DNA of 11,523 bases from the NCBI GenBank assembly GCA_028277325.1, contig JANQGL010000005.1, forward strand, positions 1-11,523, read 5' to 3'. Shown here piece by piece: positions 1-6,456 of the stretch (its first letter is position 1; every line of letters starts with the position of its first letter). Below the pieces are notes generated by a model that saw nothing but the letters and a program-made list of their open reading frames with translations, made no database searches and was not told where the DNA came from. The position numbers and the translations under genes are program-made. The DNA comes from Magnetospira sp. GTDB taxonomy: Bacteria; Pseudomonadota; Alphaproteobacteria; Rhodospirillales; Magnetospiraceae.

Positions 1-1949
1 CCGGTCATGGCCAGAAAGGCGAGATCGGCCATCGTCCAGTCCTCGAACCGCTCCTGACGCGGGATGCCATAGTGCGCGTTGCGCTGGTGCTGTTCGCCAG
101 GAATCGAAGCGCCGATCATCACACCATAGAGCCGGAGATACCAGGGCAGGGTCCGCGCGGTGATGCGCGAAATGCGCTTGCGCATCAGCGGCCCCCAGGC
201 GATGGTGGTCGAGATGGCGGCGAGGACGCCGTCGCGGTGCATCCGTCCGTCGAACGAGTCCAGCAGCTTCAGGAACACCGAACGGCCGCCGCGCGCGCGC
301 ACCGCCTTCAGCATGGCGTCGGGGCGCACCGATTCGTCGTCGTCGCGGGCCAGGAACAGGGACCGGGTCTCGTCGTCGACCGGCACCTTCGAGAGGTCGA
401 AGGATTCGTCGCGCGCGTCCTCGAGGCCGCTGTGCGCGAACAGGTCGATCAGCCGGTCGGCCGCCGTCAGGGCCCGCTCGACCCGTTTCGGGCCGACGAT
501 GGCGGCGGCGGCGGCCATCACCGCGTTGGGCGCGTTGCCGGCCTCGCGGGCGGCGTCGGCGGCGACCAGGATCGGGTCGCCGACCAGGTTGGACTCCCCG
601 GCCACCGCCACGTCGAGCAGGGCGCGGTCGTTGTCGCTGGCGATCTCGTGGACCAGCGGCAGCGCGAAGTTGGCCTCCAGCGGCTCCAGGGCCAGGTCGA
701 GCACCGAATAGCCGTGCACGCTGGTCACCTGGGTGGTCGGGTCCATGCGGGTGGCGCCCGAGGTGTCCTTCATGTTCTGGCGCGGCGCCACGAAGCCGAC
801 CTGGCGCGCCCAGGCTTCCAGCTGCCGGGCATAGGGCTGCGGCGGGGTGACCGGCTTCAGGTTCAGCTCGGGCGGCAGGGCGAGGCCGTGATGGGCGGCC
901 AGCCAGGGCTTCAGGTCGAGGCTGCCGCTCGGCGCGAAATCGGGCCGCAGGCGGCGCTGCGCCATGACGTCGGTCAGCGCCTGCGGGATGTGGGCGATGT
1001 TGGTCACCACCGCGCCCTTGGCCGAGCAGACCCGGTTGTCCGGCGTATAGAGGGACTCGACGCCGAACCTGTCCATCAGCCAGCGTTCCTTGCTCTCCGC
1101 GTCGTCGCCCGAGCCGGCCATCGCCCCGGCGTGGCCCACGGCGCGGGTCAGCCGGGTCTTCCAGCGCCCGACCACGCAGGCGACCACCGGCTTGGTGAAG
1201 CTGACGTCGCGCTCGTAGTAGCCGCCCGGCTCGATATAGAGCACCGCCGCCTTGCTGCGCCGGTCGTTGGACAGCGCATAGGCGAACTCGGCCAGCGCGA
1301 AATGGATGTAGACGTCCTTGCCCGACGAGACGAGGGTGGTGGTCCCCCAGCCGGCGGTGGCCAGGTAGTTGGCGATGGTGGTGGTGAAGTTGCCGGAGTT
1401 GGAATAGATCGCCACCGACCCCTTGATCAGGCTTTCCTCCGGGTGGTCGCCGCCGAGGGCGCCGCCGATCCGCACCCGGTTCCAGGAATCGGCGATGCCC
1501 AGGCAGTTGGCGCCGAACACGTCGACCCCGTTGGCCTGGGCCAGCGCCCGGATCTCGCGGGCGTCGTGGATCGACACCTTCTCGGTCAGGATGACGACCT
1601 TGTTGAGCCGCGGATTGACGCGGATCAGCTCGGCCACCCCGTCGCGCACCCCGGCCGGCGGCAGATAGACGATGCCGACGTTGAACTCGTGGCCGTCGTT
1701 CAGGCCCTGCAGCACGTTGTCGTAGACCGGAACGTCGCCGAGCCGGGTCTTCAGGACCTGGCCGCGCCGCCCCGGCGAGGTGCCGAACGCGACGTTGCCG
1801 CCCGAATAGTCGTGGCTGACCGGGCTCACGGCGCGCGACTCGGTGCCCAGGACGTTGAGCACGCAGACCCGGTCCTGGCGGGTCGCCACCTGTTCCAGCG
1901 ACGCGATGCCGACGTAGTAGGGGAAGGTGCCTACGCCCTGTTTGAACAT
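1..1949 (-). CDS. aclA: ATP-citrate lyase large-subunit-like protein (divergent AclA), C-terminus cut by window edge
   Basis: The reading frame is open from an ATG at 1949 to the left edge (649 complete codons, no stop), so the protein is longer than 650 residues, against about 608 for Chlorobium AclA as I recall it. The N-terminal half resembles the succinyl-CoA synthetase alpha subunit: a CoA-binding region with FGTSPGRRG (residues 56-63), GANCLG (146-151) and YSNSGN (182-187), then GHAGA with the phosphate-carrying histidine at 273. From about residue 385 a citrate-synthase-like domain follows, recognisable at GPKRVERALTAADRLIDLF (486-504), which resembles GDRFGGALDAAAKMF of animal ATP-citrate lyase. 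The expected ADHG and GHR histidines are not found at the matching places (SDND at 438-441; RDDDE from 535). It lies 43 bp downstream of an aclB-like gene, in the aclB-aclA order of Chlorobium. Its likely role is CoA-dependent activation and possibly cleavage of citrate; the lyase step is uncertain. The Shine-Dalgarno is weak (GAAAGGG). Confidence 0.72.
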   Translation of the reverse strand, partial: MFKQGVGTFPYYVGIASLEQVATRQDRVCVLNVLGTESRAVSPVSHDYSGGNVAFGTSPGRRGQVLKTRLGDVPVYDNVLQGLNDGHEFNVGIVYLPPAGVRDGVAELIRVNPRLNKVVILTEKVSIHDAREIRALAQANGVDVFGANCLGIADSWNRVRIGGALGGDHPEESLIKGSVAIYSNSGNFTTTIANYLATAGWGTTTLVSSGKDVYIHFALAEFAYALSNDRRSKAAVLYIEPGGYYERDVSFTKPVVACVVGRWKTRLTRAVGHAGAMAGSGDDAESKERWLMDRFGVESLYTPDNRVCSAKGAVVTNIAHIPQALTDVMAQRRLRPDFAPSGSLDLKPWLAAHHGLALPPELNLKPVTPPQPYARQLEAWARQVGFVAPRQNMKDTSGATRMDPTTQVTSVHGYSVLDLALEPLEANFALPLVHEIASDNDRALLDVAVAGESNLVGDPILVAADAAREAGNAPNAVMAAAAAIVGPKRVERALTAADRLIDLFAHSGLEDARDESFDLSKVPVDDETRSLFLARDDDESVRPDAMLKAVRARGGRSVFLKLLDSFDGRMHRDGVLAAISTTIAWGPLMRKRISRITARTLPWYLRLYGVMIGASIPGEQHQRNAHYGIPRQERFEDWTMADLAFLAMT

Positions 1950-1992
1950 GCCGGGGCCCTTTCGTGATCCTGGTTGTCGACCGGGCGGGCGA

Positions 1993-3279
1993 TCATGCCG
2001 GCGCCGGGTCCTTGATGCCGAGCGCCCGCGCCACCTCGGCCCGGCCGCCCTGTTTCATCCAGCGGTCGACGCCCTGGGTGAAATTGACCACCTCGCCGAT
2101 CGCCGAATCGAACCCGAACATGTGATAGGGCAGCCCGAGGGCGTTCAGGGTGTCGGCGAAATAGCCCAGCCCGCGCACCAGGTTGGGGCCGCCGCGCCCG
2201 ACCACCACGTAGAGCGGCGTCGGGCCGTGGTCGCTGAAATACTCGCGCAGGGCGTCGGCGATGCCGCGGAAGGTGGTGTAGATGTCGGTGTTGTTGGCCT
2301 TGCCGCCGATCACGAACAGCACGTTGGTCTGGGCCAGCCAGTGCCTGAAACAGATGCGCGCCACGTCGCGCATCTTCTCGTAGGGCGGGTTGCCGCCGAA
2401 GTCCGACGAGATGATGGCGTCGTCGCCCAGCACCTCGGTGACCAGGGAGTTGGCGCCGCCGCCGAAGGTGGGCGCCAGGATGGTGCCGTTGGGGTTGATC
2501 ACGTAGACGTCGCTCTGCCCCTGGTAGGTGCGGAGCTGGTTGATCTCCTGCTCGAAACTCGAATAGTCGATGGCGAACATGCTCTCCGGGATGGCCAGCC
2601 GCCGCCACCGGGGGTCGTCGCGGTCGAACCCGCACTTGAAGTCGCAGGCCACCGGGACGAGGCGCCCCTGCGGCCCCGCCCGCATGCGGATCGGGTTCAG
2701 TTCCAGGGTCGTCATGCCGTAGTGGTGGTACAGCTCCCACAGCTTCGGCAGGTGCTGCACCAGGGGCGACACGATCTCGCGCGGCGCCTTCAGGGCCGCC
2801 AGGGCGTTGGCGACCACGAAGGCCTTCAGGCCGGTCAGCGCCTCGAACGGCACCCGCATCACCTCGTGCTTCGGCAGGTCCTCGATGTCGATCCCGCCGC
2901 GATGGGTGATGGTCATGGTCGGGGCGCGGAACTCGGTGGCGTCGGTGATCGCGAAGTAGACCTCGTGCCCGGCCGGCACCGCGCCCTCGAAGGTCACCCC
3001 CTGCGCCTTGGCCCGCTGATGGCCGTGCCAGTGCTCGACGAAGTACAGGCGCTCCTTCTCGGCCAGCGCGGCCGCCAGGTCGGGGGCGCGGCCGATCAGC
3101 CCGGCCCGGCCCTTCCTGCCCACGCCACCCTTGAACAGCGGCTTCACGAACACCTCGCCATGGCGGGCGATCAGGTCGCCGATCTGCTCCTCGGACGCCC
3201 CGGGACCGAGCACCTCGGCATGCGGGAACTCGACGATGTCGAGCAGCGGCCCGCCGTAAAGAAGTCCTGAAAGCTGCAC
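1993..3279 (-). CDS. aclB: ATP-citrate lyase small-subunit-like protein (AclB; ATP-grasp plus citrate-binding domain)
   Basis: This 428-residue protein aligns by eye along its length with the N-terminal part of animal ATP-citrate lyase and with bacterial AclB. The ATP-grasp region carries VKPLFKGGVGRKGRAGLIG (45-63), HRGGIDIEDL (126-135) and LELNPI (192-197), and D213 may be a metal ligand. The citrate-binding domain shows FGGGANS (272-278), GGKANNT (325-331) and GRGGPN (361-366). N329, T331 and R362 correspond to the citrate-contacting Asn346, Thr348 and Arg379 of human ATP-citrate lyase (numbering from memory). The start is a GTG chosen because AAGGGGAGGG lies just upstream with a 7-nt spacer. 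With the downstream large subunit it should form a complex that phosphorylates citrate using ATP and passes the phosphate to the large-subunit histidine. It could also be a ligase for a related acid such as malate. It is divergent from the chorismate mutase operon. Confidence 0.82.
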   Translation of the reverse strand: MQLSGLLYGGPLLDIVEFPHAEVLGPGASEEQIGDLIARHGEVFVKPLFKGGVGRKGRAGLIGRAPDLAAALAEKERLYFVEHWHGHQRAKAQGVTFEGAVPAGHEVYFAITDATEFRAPTMTITHRGGIDIEDLPKHEVMRVPFEALTGLKAFVVANALAALKAPREIVSPLVQHLPKLWELYHHYGMTTLELNPIRMRAGPQGRLVPVACDFKCGFDRDDPRWRRLAIPESMFAIDYSSFEQEINQLRTYQGQSDVYVINPNGTILAPTFGGGANSLVTEVLGDDAIISSDFGGNPPYEKMRDVARICFRHWLAQTNVLFVIGGKANNTDIYTTFRGIADALREYFSDHGPTPLYVVVGRGGPNLVRGLGYFADTLNALGLPYHMFGFDSAIGEVVNFTQGVDRWMKQGGRAEVARALGIKDPAPA

Positions 3280-3285
3280 GCCACG

Positions 3286-3295
3286 CCCTCCCCTT
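3286..3295 (-). promoter_or_regulatory. Ribosome binding site deciding the GTG start of the aclB-like gene
   Basis: On the minus strand this reads AAGGGGAGGG. Its GGAGG core (3287-3291) is 7 nt from the GTG at 3279-3277. No in-frame ATG start nearby competes, so this strong Shine-Dalgarno sequence supports the GTG start. Confidence 0.7.
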
Positions 3296-3304
3296 GGATG
3301 CGCC

Positions 3305-3374
3305 GGCCACCCCCGGGACCGGGCGGCGGCGGGGATTGTCCAACAAAAGGACGTTCATGGCCACCCCGGGACCG
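3305..3374. repeat. Direct repeat pair in the aclB / chorismate mutase divergent region
   Basis: GGCCACCCCCGGGACCG (3305-3321) recurs as GGCCACCCCGGGACCG (3359-3374), differing by one C. The copies start 54 bp apart, close to five helical turns, and flank the possible minus-strand promoter. A shorter related CCCCGGACCG lies at 3440-3449. They may be binding sites for a regulator of one or both operons; the regulator is unknown. Confidence 0.5.
3335..3363 (-). promoter_or_regulatory. Possible weak promoter for the aclB-aclA-like operon
   Basis: On the minus strand TGGCCA (3358-3363) and GACAAT (3335-3340) are separated by 17 nt. Each hexamer matches four of six positions of the sigma-70 consensus. 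The implied start would leave a leader of roughly 50 nt before the GTG. In such GC-rich DNA a match this weak is only a suggestion, and an alternative sigma factor or activator could be involved. Confidence 0.25.
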
Positions 3375-3398
3375 AAAAAAACAGGGAATTTTTGGTCC
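3369..3398. repeat. Imperfect inverted repeat with A/T arms in the divergent control region
   Basis: GGACC(G)AAAAA (3369-3379) pairs with TTTTTGGTCC (3389-3398) apart from one bulged G, around a loop of about 9 nt. It is one of the few AT-rich tracts in the window. It could be an operator or an RNA hairpin in a leader. It is not a convincing terminator because no U-run follows the stem on either strand. Confidence 0.4.
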
Positions 3399-3459
3399 TA
3401 ATGCATCCGCCGGATGGAGTTTCGGCGGTCGCCGCCCCGCCCCGGACCGACGGTTTCCT

Positions 3460-3488
3460 TTGCTTTCAGGCGGGGGAGCCTTTATCTG
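3460..3488 (+). promoter_or_regulatory. Candidate sigma-70-like promoter of the chorismate mutase-hisC-tyrA operon
   Basis: TTGCTT (3460-3465) and TATCTG (3483-3488) are separated by 17 nt. Transcription would start near 3495, giving a leader of about 20 nt that contains the ribosome binding site AAGG (3503-3506), 9 nt before the ATG at 3516. This leaves no room for a leader-peptide attenuator, and I found no Phe- or Tyr-rich leader ORF. The -10 match is modest. Confidence 0.4.
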
Positions 3489-3515
3489 TAGGGACCTCCG
3501 CGAAGGCCGGACACG

Positions 3516-4382
3516 ATGAGCGAAGAAACCCAGACCCTGGCCGATCTCAGGTCCGAAATCGACCGCATCGACGACGCCTTGCACGACCTCGTGATCCGCC
3601 GGTCCGAGGTCGGGGCGATGATCGGCGACCGCAAGGGACATCAGGGCCTGGCCCTGCGTCCGGCCCGCGAGGCGGCGATCCTGCGCCGCCTGGCGGCGCG
3701 CCACCACGGCCGGATGACCAAGGCCGACCTGGTGCAGATCTGGAAGGAGCTCCTGGGCTCGTCGGTGCGCCAACAGGGGCCGTTCTCGGTCGCCGTGTGC
3801 GAAGACGGCGGCTGCCGCGCCCTGGCCCGCGACCAGTTCGGCGCCCGCACCCCGGTGACCGGTTTCGAATCGGCGCGCCGGGTGGTCGAGGCGGTGACCA
3901 AGCGCGAGGCCTCGGTGGGCGTGCTGCCGTTTCCGGTGCCGCGCGACGCCGATCCCTGGTGGCGGTTCCTGGTCAACGAGGCGGAGGGCACCCCGAAGGT
4001 GGTCAACCGGCTGCCGTGGGGCGGCCCGCCGGGCGGCACCCTGGGCGACGAGGGCGACGCCCTGGTGATCGCCGACCTGGCGCAGGACGAGACCGGCCAG
4101 GACCGCTCCCTGTTCGTGTTCGACGCCGAGGCCGAGTTCAACCGCGCCAGCATCGACGCCGCCCTGGCGCGGGTCGGCCTGACCGCGACCCTCAGCGCCC
4201 TGTGGTACGACACCGCCAAGCCGCGCGTCTGGCTGCACATGATCGAGATCAAGGGGTTCGCGGTGGCCGGTGACGACCGCATCCGCCACGCCGCCGAGTC
4301 CCTGGGCCCGGCGGTGAAACGGGTGGTGCCGCTGGGCGGCTATCCGGTGCCGCTCGACCTCGCCGACCTGACCGCCGGCTGA
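3516..4382 (+). CDS. Chorismate mutase (AroQ type) with a shortened prephenate-dehydratase/ACT-like C-terminal region
   Basis: The first ~88 of 288 residues are an AroQ-type all-helical chorismate mutase, converting chorismate to prephenate. Residues matching the E. coli P-protein active site are present: R12, R29, K40, R51, E52, S83 and Q87. The next ~100 residues look like a reduced prephenate dehydratase domain: a VVEAV...GVLPFPVP stretch (GVLPFPVP at 135-142) resembles the dehydratase GVLPIEN region, but the catalytic TRF motif is not visible. Residues from about 197 resemble an ACT domain, ending in LGGYP (273-277) like the LGSYP end of ACT domains in PheA proteins. I infer an active mutase with a tail that lost dehydratase catalysis but may bind an aromatic amino acid for feedback control. 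It starts the operon with hisC and tyrA (31-bp gap to hisC). A separate pheA should exist elsewhere if phenylalanine is made. Confidence 0.85.
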   Translation: MSEETQTLADLRSEIDRIDDALHDLVIRRSEVGAMIGDRKGHQGLALRPAREAAILRRLAARHHGRMTKADLVQIWKELLGSSVRQQGPFSVAVCEDGGCRALARDQFGARTPVTGFESARRVVEAVTKREASVGVLPFPVPRDADPWWRFLVNEAEGTPKVVNRLPWGGPPGGTLGDEGDALVIADLAQDETGQDRSLFVFDAEAEFNRASIDAALARVGLTATLSALWYDTAKPRVWLHMIEIKGFAVAGDDRIRHAAESLGPAVKRVVPLGGYPVPLDLADLTAG

Positions 4383-4413
4383 CCCCCCGCCAAGACATAA
4401 GGACCCGCATGCC

Positions 4414-5502
4414 ATGACCCTTCCGACCCCGCAGCCCGGCGTCCTGGACATCGCGCCCTACCTGGGCGGCGACTCGCGGATCGACGGCGTCGACCGGATC
4501 ATCAAGCTGGCCTCCAACGAGAATCCGCTGGGGTGCAGCCCCGCCGCCAAGGCCGCCCTGGCCGCCGCGGCGGCGGACCTGAACCGCTATCCGGACGGCG
4601 GTTCGGCCGACCTGCGGGCGGCGCTCGGGCGGCGCCACGGCCTCGACCCGGCGCACATCGCCTGCGGGTCCGGGTCCGACGAACTGATCGGCCTGCTGTG
4701 CAACGCCTACGCCGGGCCGGGCGACGAGGTGCTGTACAGCGCCCACGGCTTCCTGATGTACGCCATCTATGCCAAGGGCGCCGGCGCCACGCCGGTCAAG
4801 GCGCCGGAGACCGACCTGGTGGCCGACGTGGACAACCTGCTGGCGGCGGTGACCGGGCGCACCCGGATCCTGTTCCTGGCCAATCCCAACAACCCGACCG
4901 GCACCTACCTGCCGGCCGACGCGGTGCGGCGGCTGCGCGACGGGCTGCGCGAGGACGTCCTGCTGGTGATCGACGCCGCCTATGCCGAGTACGTGACCGC
5001 CAACGACTACTCGGACGGCGCCGATCTGGTGCGTTCGACCGAGAACACCGTGATGACGCGCACCTTCTCCAAGGCCTACGGGCTGCCGGCCCTGCGTCTC
5101 GGCTGGGCCTACGGGCCGGCGGCGGTGATCGACGTGCTCAACCGGCTGCGCGGTCCGTTCAACGTCAACGCGGCGGCCCAGGCGGCCGGCGTCGCGGCGC
5201 TGGAGGATACCCGCTTCATCGACCTGTCGCGCGACCACAACACCTACTGGCGCGACTGGCTGACCCGGCGCCTGCGCGACCTCGGCCTCGGCGTGCCGCC
5301 CAGCGCCGGCAATTTCGTTCTCGCGCGGTTCGACGGCCCCGACCGGGCCGAGGCGGCCGACGCCTTCCTGCGCGCGCGCGGCCTGATCGTGCGCCGGATG
5401 GCCGGCTACGGCCTGCCGGAAAGCCTCCGCGTCACCGTCGGCACCGGCGAGGAAACCGAACGCCTCGCCGACGCGCTGGCGGAATTCATGCGCCCGGAGT
5501 AG
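4414..5502 (+). CDS. hisC: Histidinol-phosphate / aromatic aminotransferase (HisC family, PLP-dependent)
   Basis: This 362-residue fold-type I aminotransferase has the normal HisC length. Visible motifs are ASNENPLG near the N-terminus, NPNNPTG (157-163), DAAYAEY with the PLP-contacting aspartate (D187), TFSKAYGLPALRLGW with the Schiff-base lysine K220, and the carboxylate-binding arginine R339 in SLRVTVGT. Family members transfer an amino group from glutamate to imidazole-acetol phosphate in histidine synthesis; many also act on prephenate, phenylpyruvate or hydroxyphenylpyruvate. Its place between chorismate mutase and tyrA, 7 bp before tyrA, points to a role in tyrosine and phenylalanine synthesis, perhaps with histidine as a second duty. 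The ATG at 4414 has AAGGA 10 nt upstream; a nearby ATG at 4409 is out of frame. No other his gene is present. Confidence 0.93.
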   Translation: MTLPTPQPGVLDIAPYLGGDSRIDGVDRIIKLASNENPLGCSPAAKAALAAAAADLNRYPDGGSADLRAALGRRHGLDPAHIACGSGSDELIGLLCNAYAGPGDEVLYSAHGFLMYAIYAKGAGATPVKAPETDLVADVDNLLAAVTGRTRILFLANPNNPTGTYLPADAVRRLRDGLREDVLLVIDAAYAEYVTANDYSDGADLVRSTENTVMTRTFSKAYGLPALRLGWAYGPAAVIDVLNRLRGPFNVNAAAQAAGVAALEDTRFIDLSRDHNTYWRDWLTRRLRDLGLGVPPSAGNFVLARFDGPDRAEAADAFLRARGLIVRRMAGYGLPESLRVTVGTGEETERLADALAEFMRPE

Positions 5503-5509
5503 GACGGCG

Positions 5510-6433
5510 ATGGACGGTCCCCTGCTGACCCGGGTGGCGCTGATCGGCATCGGCCTGATCGGCTCCTCGCTGGCCCGCGCGATGCGGCAAGACGGCCTGG
5601 CCGAGCACATCGCCATCTGCACCCGGCGCGACTCCACCCTCGCCGAGGCGCGCGACCTCGGCCTCGGCGACAGCTACACCACCGACCCGAGGGAGGCGGT
5701 GCACGGCGCCAACCTGGTGATGATCTGCGCCCCGCTCGGCGCCTACGCGGCGATCGCCGAACGGATCGGCGACGCCCTGATGCCGGGCTGCGTGGTCAGC
5801 GACGTGGGATCGACCAAGACCTCGGTGATCCGCGACCTGTCGCCCTACGTGCCCGACGGCTGCCACCTGGTGCCCGGCCACCCGGTGGCCGGCACCGAGC
5901 ATTCCGGCCCGGCGGCCGGTTTCGCCGAACTGTTCCGCGACCGCTGGTGCATCCTGACCCCGCCGCCCGGCACCGCCCCGGAAGCCGTCGGCCTGGTCCG
6001 CGAGTTGTGGCAGCGGGTCGGCATGTCGGTCGAGACCATGGACCCGGAGCATCACGACAAGGTGCTCGGCATCACCTCCCACCTGCCGCACCTGATCGCC
6101 TACACCATCGTCGGCACCGCCTGCGCCCTGCAAGGCGACATCCAGAAGGAGGTGGTCAAGTACTCGGCCGGCGGCTTCCGCGACTTCACCCGCATCGCCG
6201 CCTCCGACCCGGTGATGTGGCGCGACATCTTCCTCAACAACAAGGAAGCGGTGCTGGAGATGCTGCAGCGATTCACCGAGGACCTGACCGCCCTGCAGCG
6301 GGCGATCCGCTGGGGCGAGGGCGACGTGCTGCACCAGCACTTCGAGAAGACCCGCGAGATCCGCCGCGACGTCGTCGAGATGCATCAGGCCGGCAAGTTC
6401 ATCTACACCGAGAACGGCGCCGAGAGATCCTGA
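5510..6433 (+). CDS. tyrA: Prephenate/arogenate dehydrogenase (TyrA)
   Basis: This 307-residue protein oxidatively decarboxylates prephenate (or arogenate) towards tyrosine. The N-terminal Rossmann domain has GIGLIGSS (13-20). The TyrA signature GHPVAGTEHSG spans 123-133, with H124 the likely catalytic histidine. The C-terminal half is helical, as expected for the dimerisation domain. No chorismate mutase or ACT domain is fused; the mutase is supplied by the first gene of the operon. The end of the second Rossmann strand reads ICTRRDS (36-42), without the aspartate usual in NAD-specific enzymes; this hints at NADP use, but is an inference. The start is 7 bp after the hisC stop, with GGAG and AGGA just upstream, so translation is probably coupled. 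The gene converges on aroC with a 23-bp gap. Confidence 0.93.
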   Translation: MDGPLLTRVALIGIGLIGSSLARAMRQDGLAEHIAICTRRDSTLAEARDLGLGDSYTTDPREAVHGANLVMICAPLGAYAAIAERIGDALMPGCVVSDVGSTKTSVIRDLSPYVPDGCHLVPGHPVAGTEHSGPAAGFAELFRDRWCILTPPPGTAPEAVGLVRELWQRVGMSVETMDPEHHDKVLGITSHLPHLIAYTIVGTACALQGDIQKEVVKYSAGGFRDFTRIAASDPVMWRDIFLNNKEAVLEMLQRFTEDLTALQRAIRWGEGDVLHQHFEKTREIRRDVVEMHQAGKFIYTENGAERS

Positions 6434-6440
6434 CGGCGGC

Positions 6441-6454
6441 GGGACCCGCGTCCC
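6441..6454. other. Small perfect stem-loop between convergent tyrA and aroC
   Basis: GGGAC-CCGC-GTCCC forms a 5-bp stem with a 4-nt loop and fills most of the 23-bp gap between the two convergent stops. It is placed where a bidirectional terminator would be useful, but no U-run follows on either strand. Chance formation in GC-rich DNA is quite possible. Confidence 0.25.
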
Positions 6455-6456
6455 CT

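Noticed and set aside
1..1949. Annotating the large subunit simply as succinyl-CoA synthetase alpha subunit
   Set aside because: SucD is about 290 residues; here more than 300 extra residues with a citrate-synthase-like region follow, and the partner has ACL-type citrate-binding motifs.
72..1967. Long plus-strand open frame of 631 codons over the aclA-like gene
   Set aside because: The composition is low-complexity (R, G, A, H, V, D, Q rich) as expected for the complement of a GC-rich gene, and no family is recognisable. The minus-strand frame shows clear SucD/ACL motifs throughout.
1927..3270. Plus-strand open frame of 447 codons, and another minus-strand frame of 477 codons, over aclB
   Set aside because: Both are shadows of the real aclB-like frame, with repetitive Arg/Gly/Ala-rich composition and no motifs.
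3469..3483. AGGC...GCCT followed by TT as a terminator before chorismate mutase
   Set aside because: The stem is only 4 bp, there is no true T-run, and it lies inside the spacer of the candidate promoter.
3298..3519. Possible small leader ORF (73 codons) before chorismate mutase that could act in attenuation
   Set aside because: It shows no run of Phe, Tyr or Trp codons, starts upstream of the candidate promoter, and no antiterminator/terminator pair is visible.
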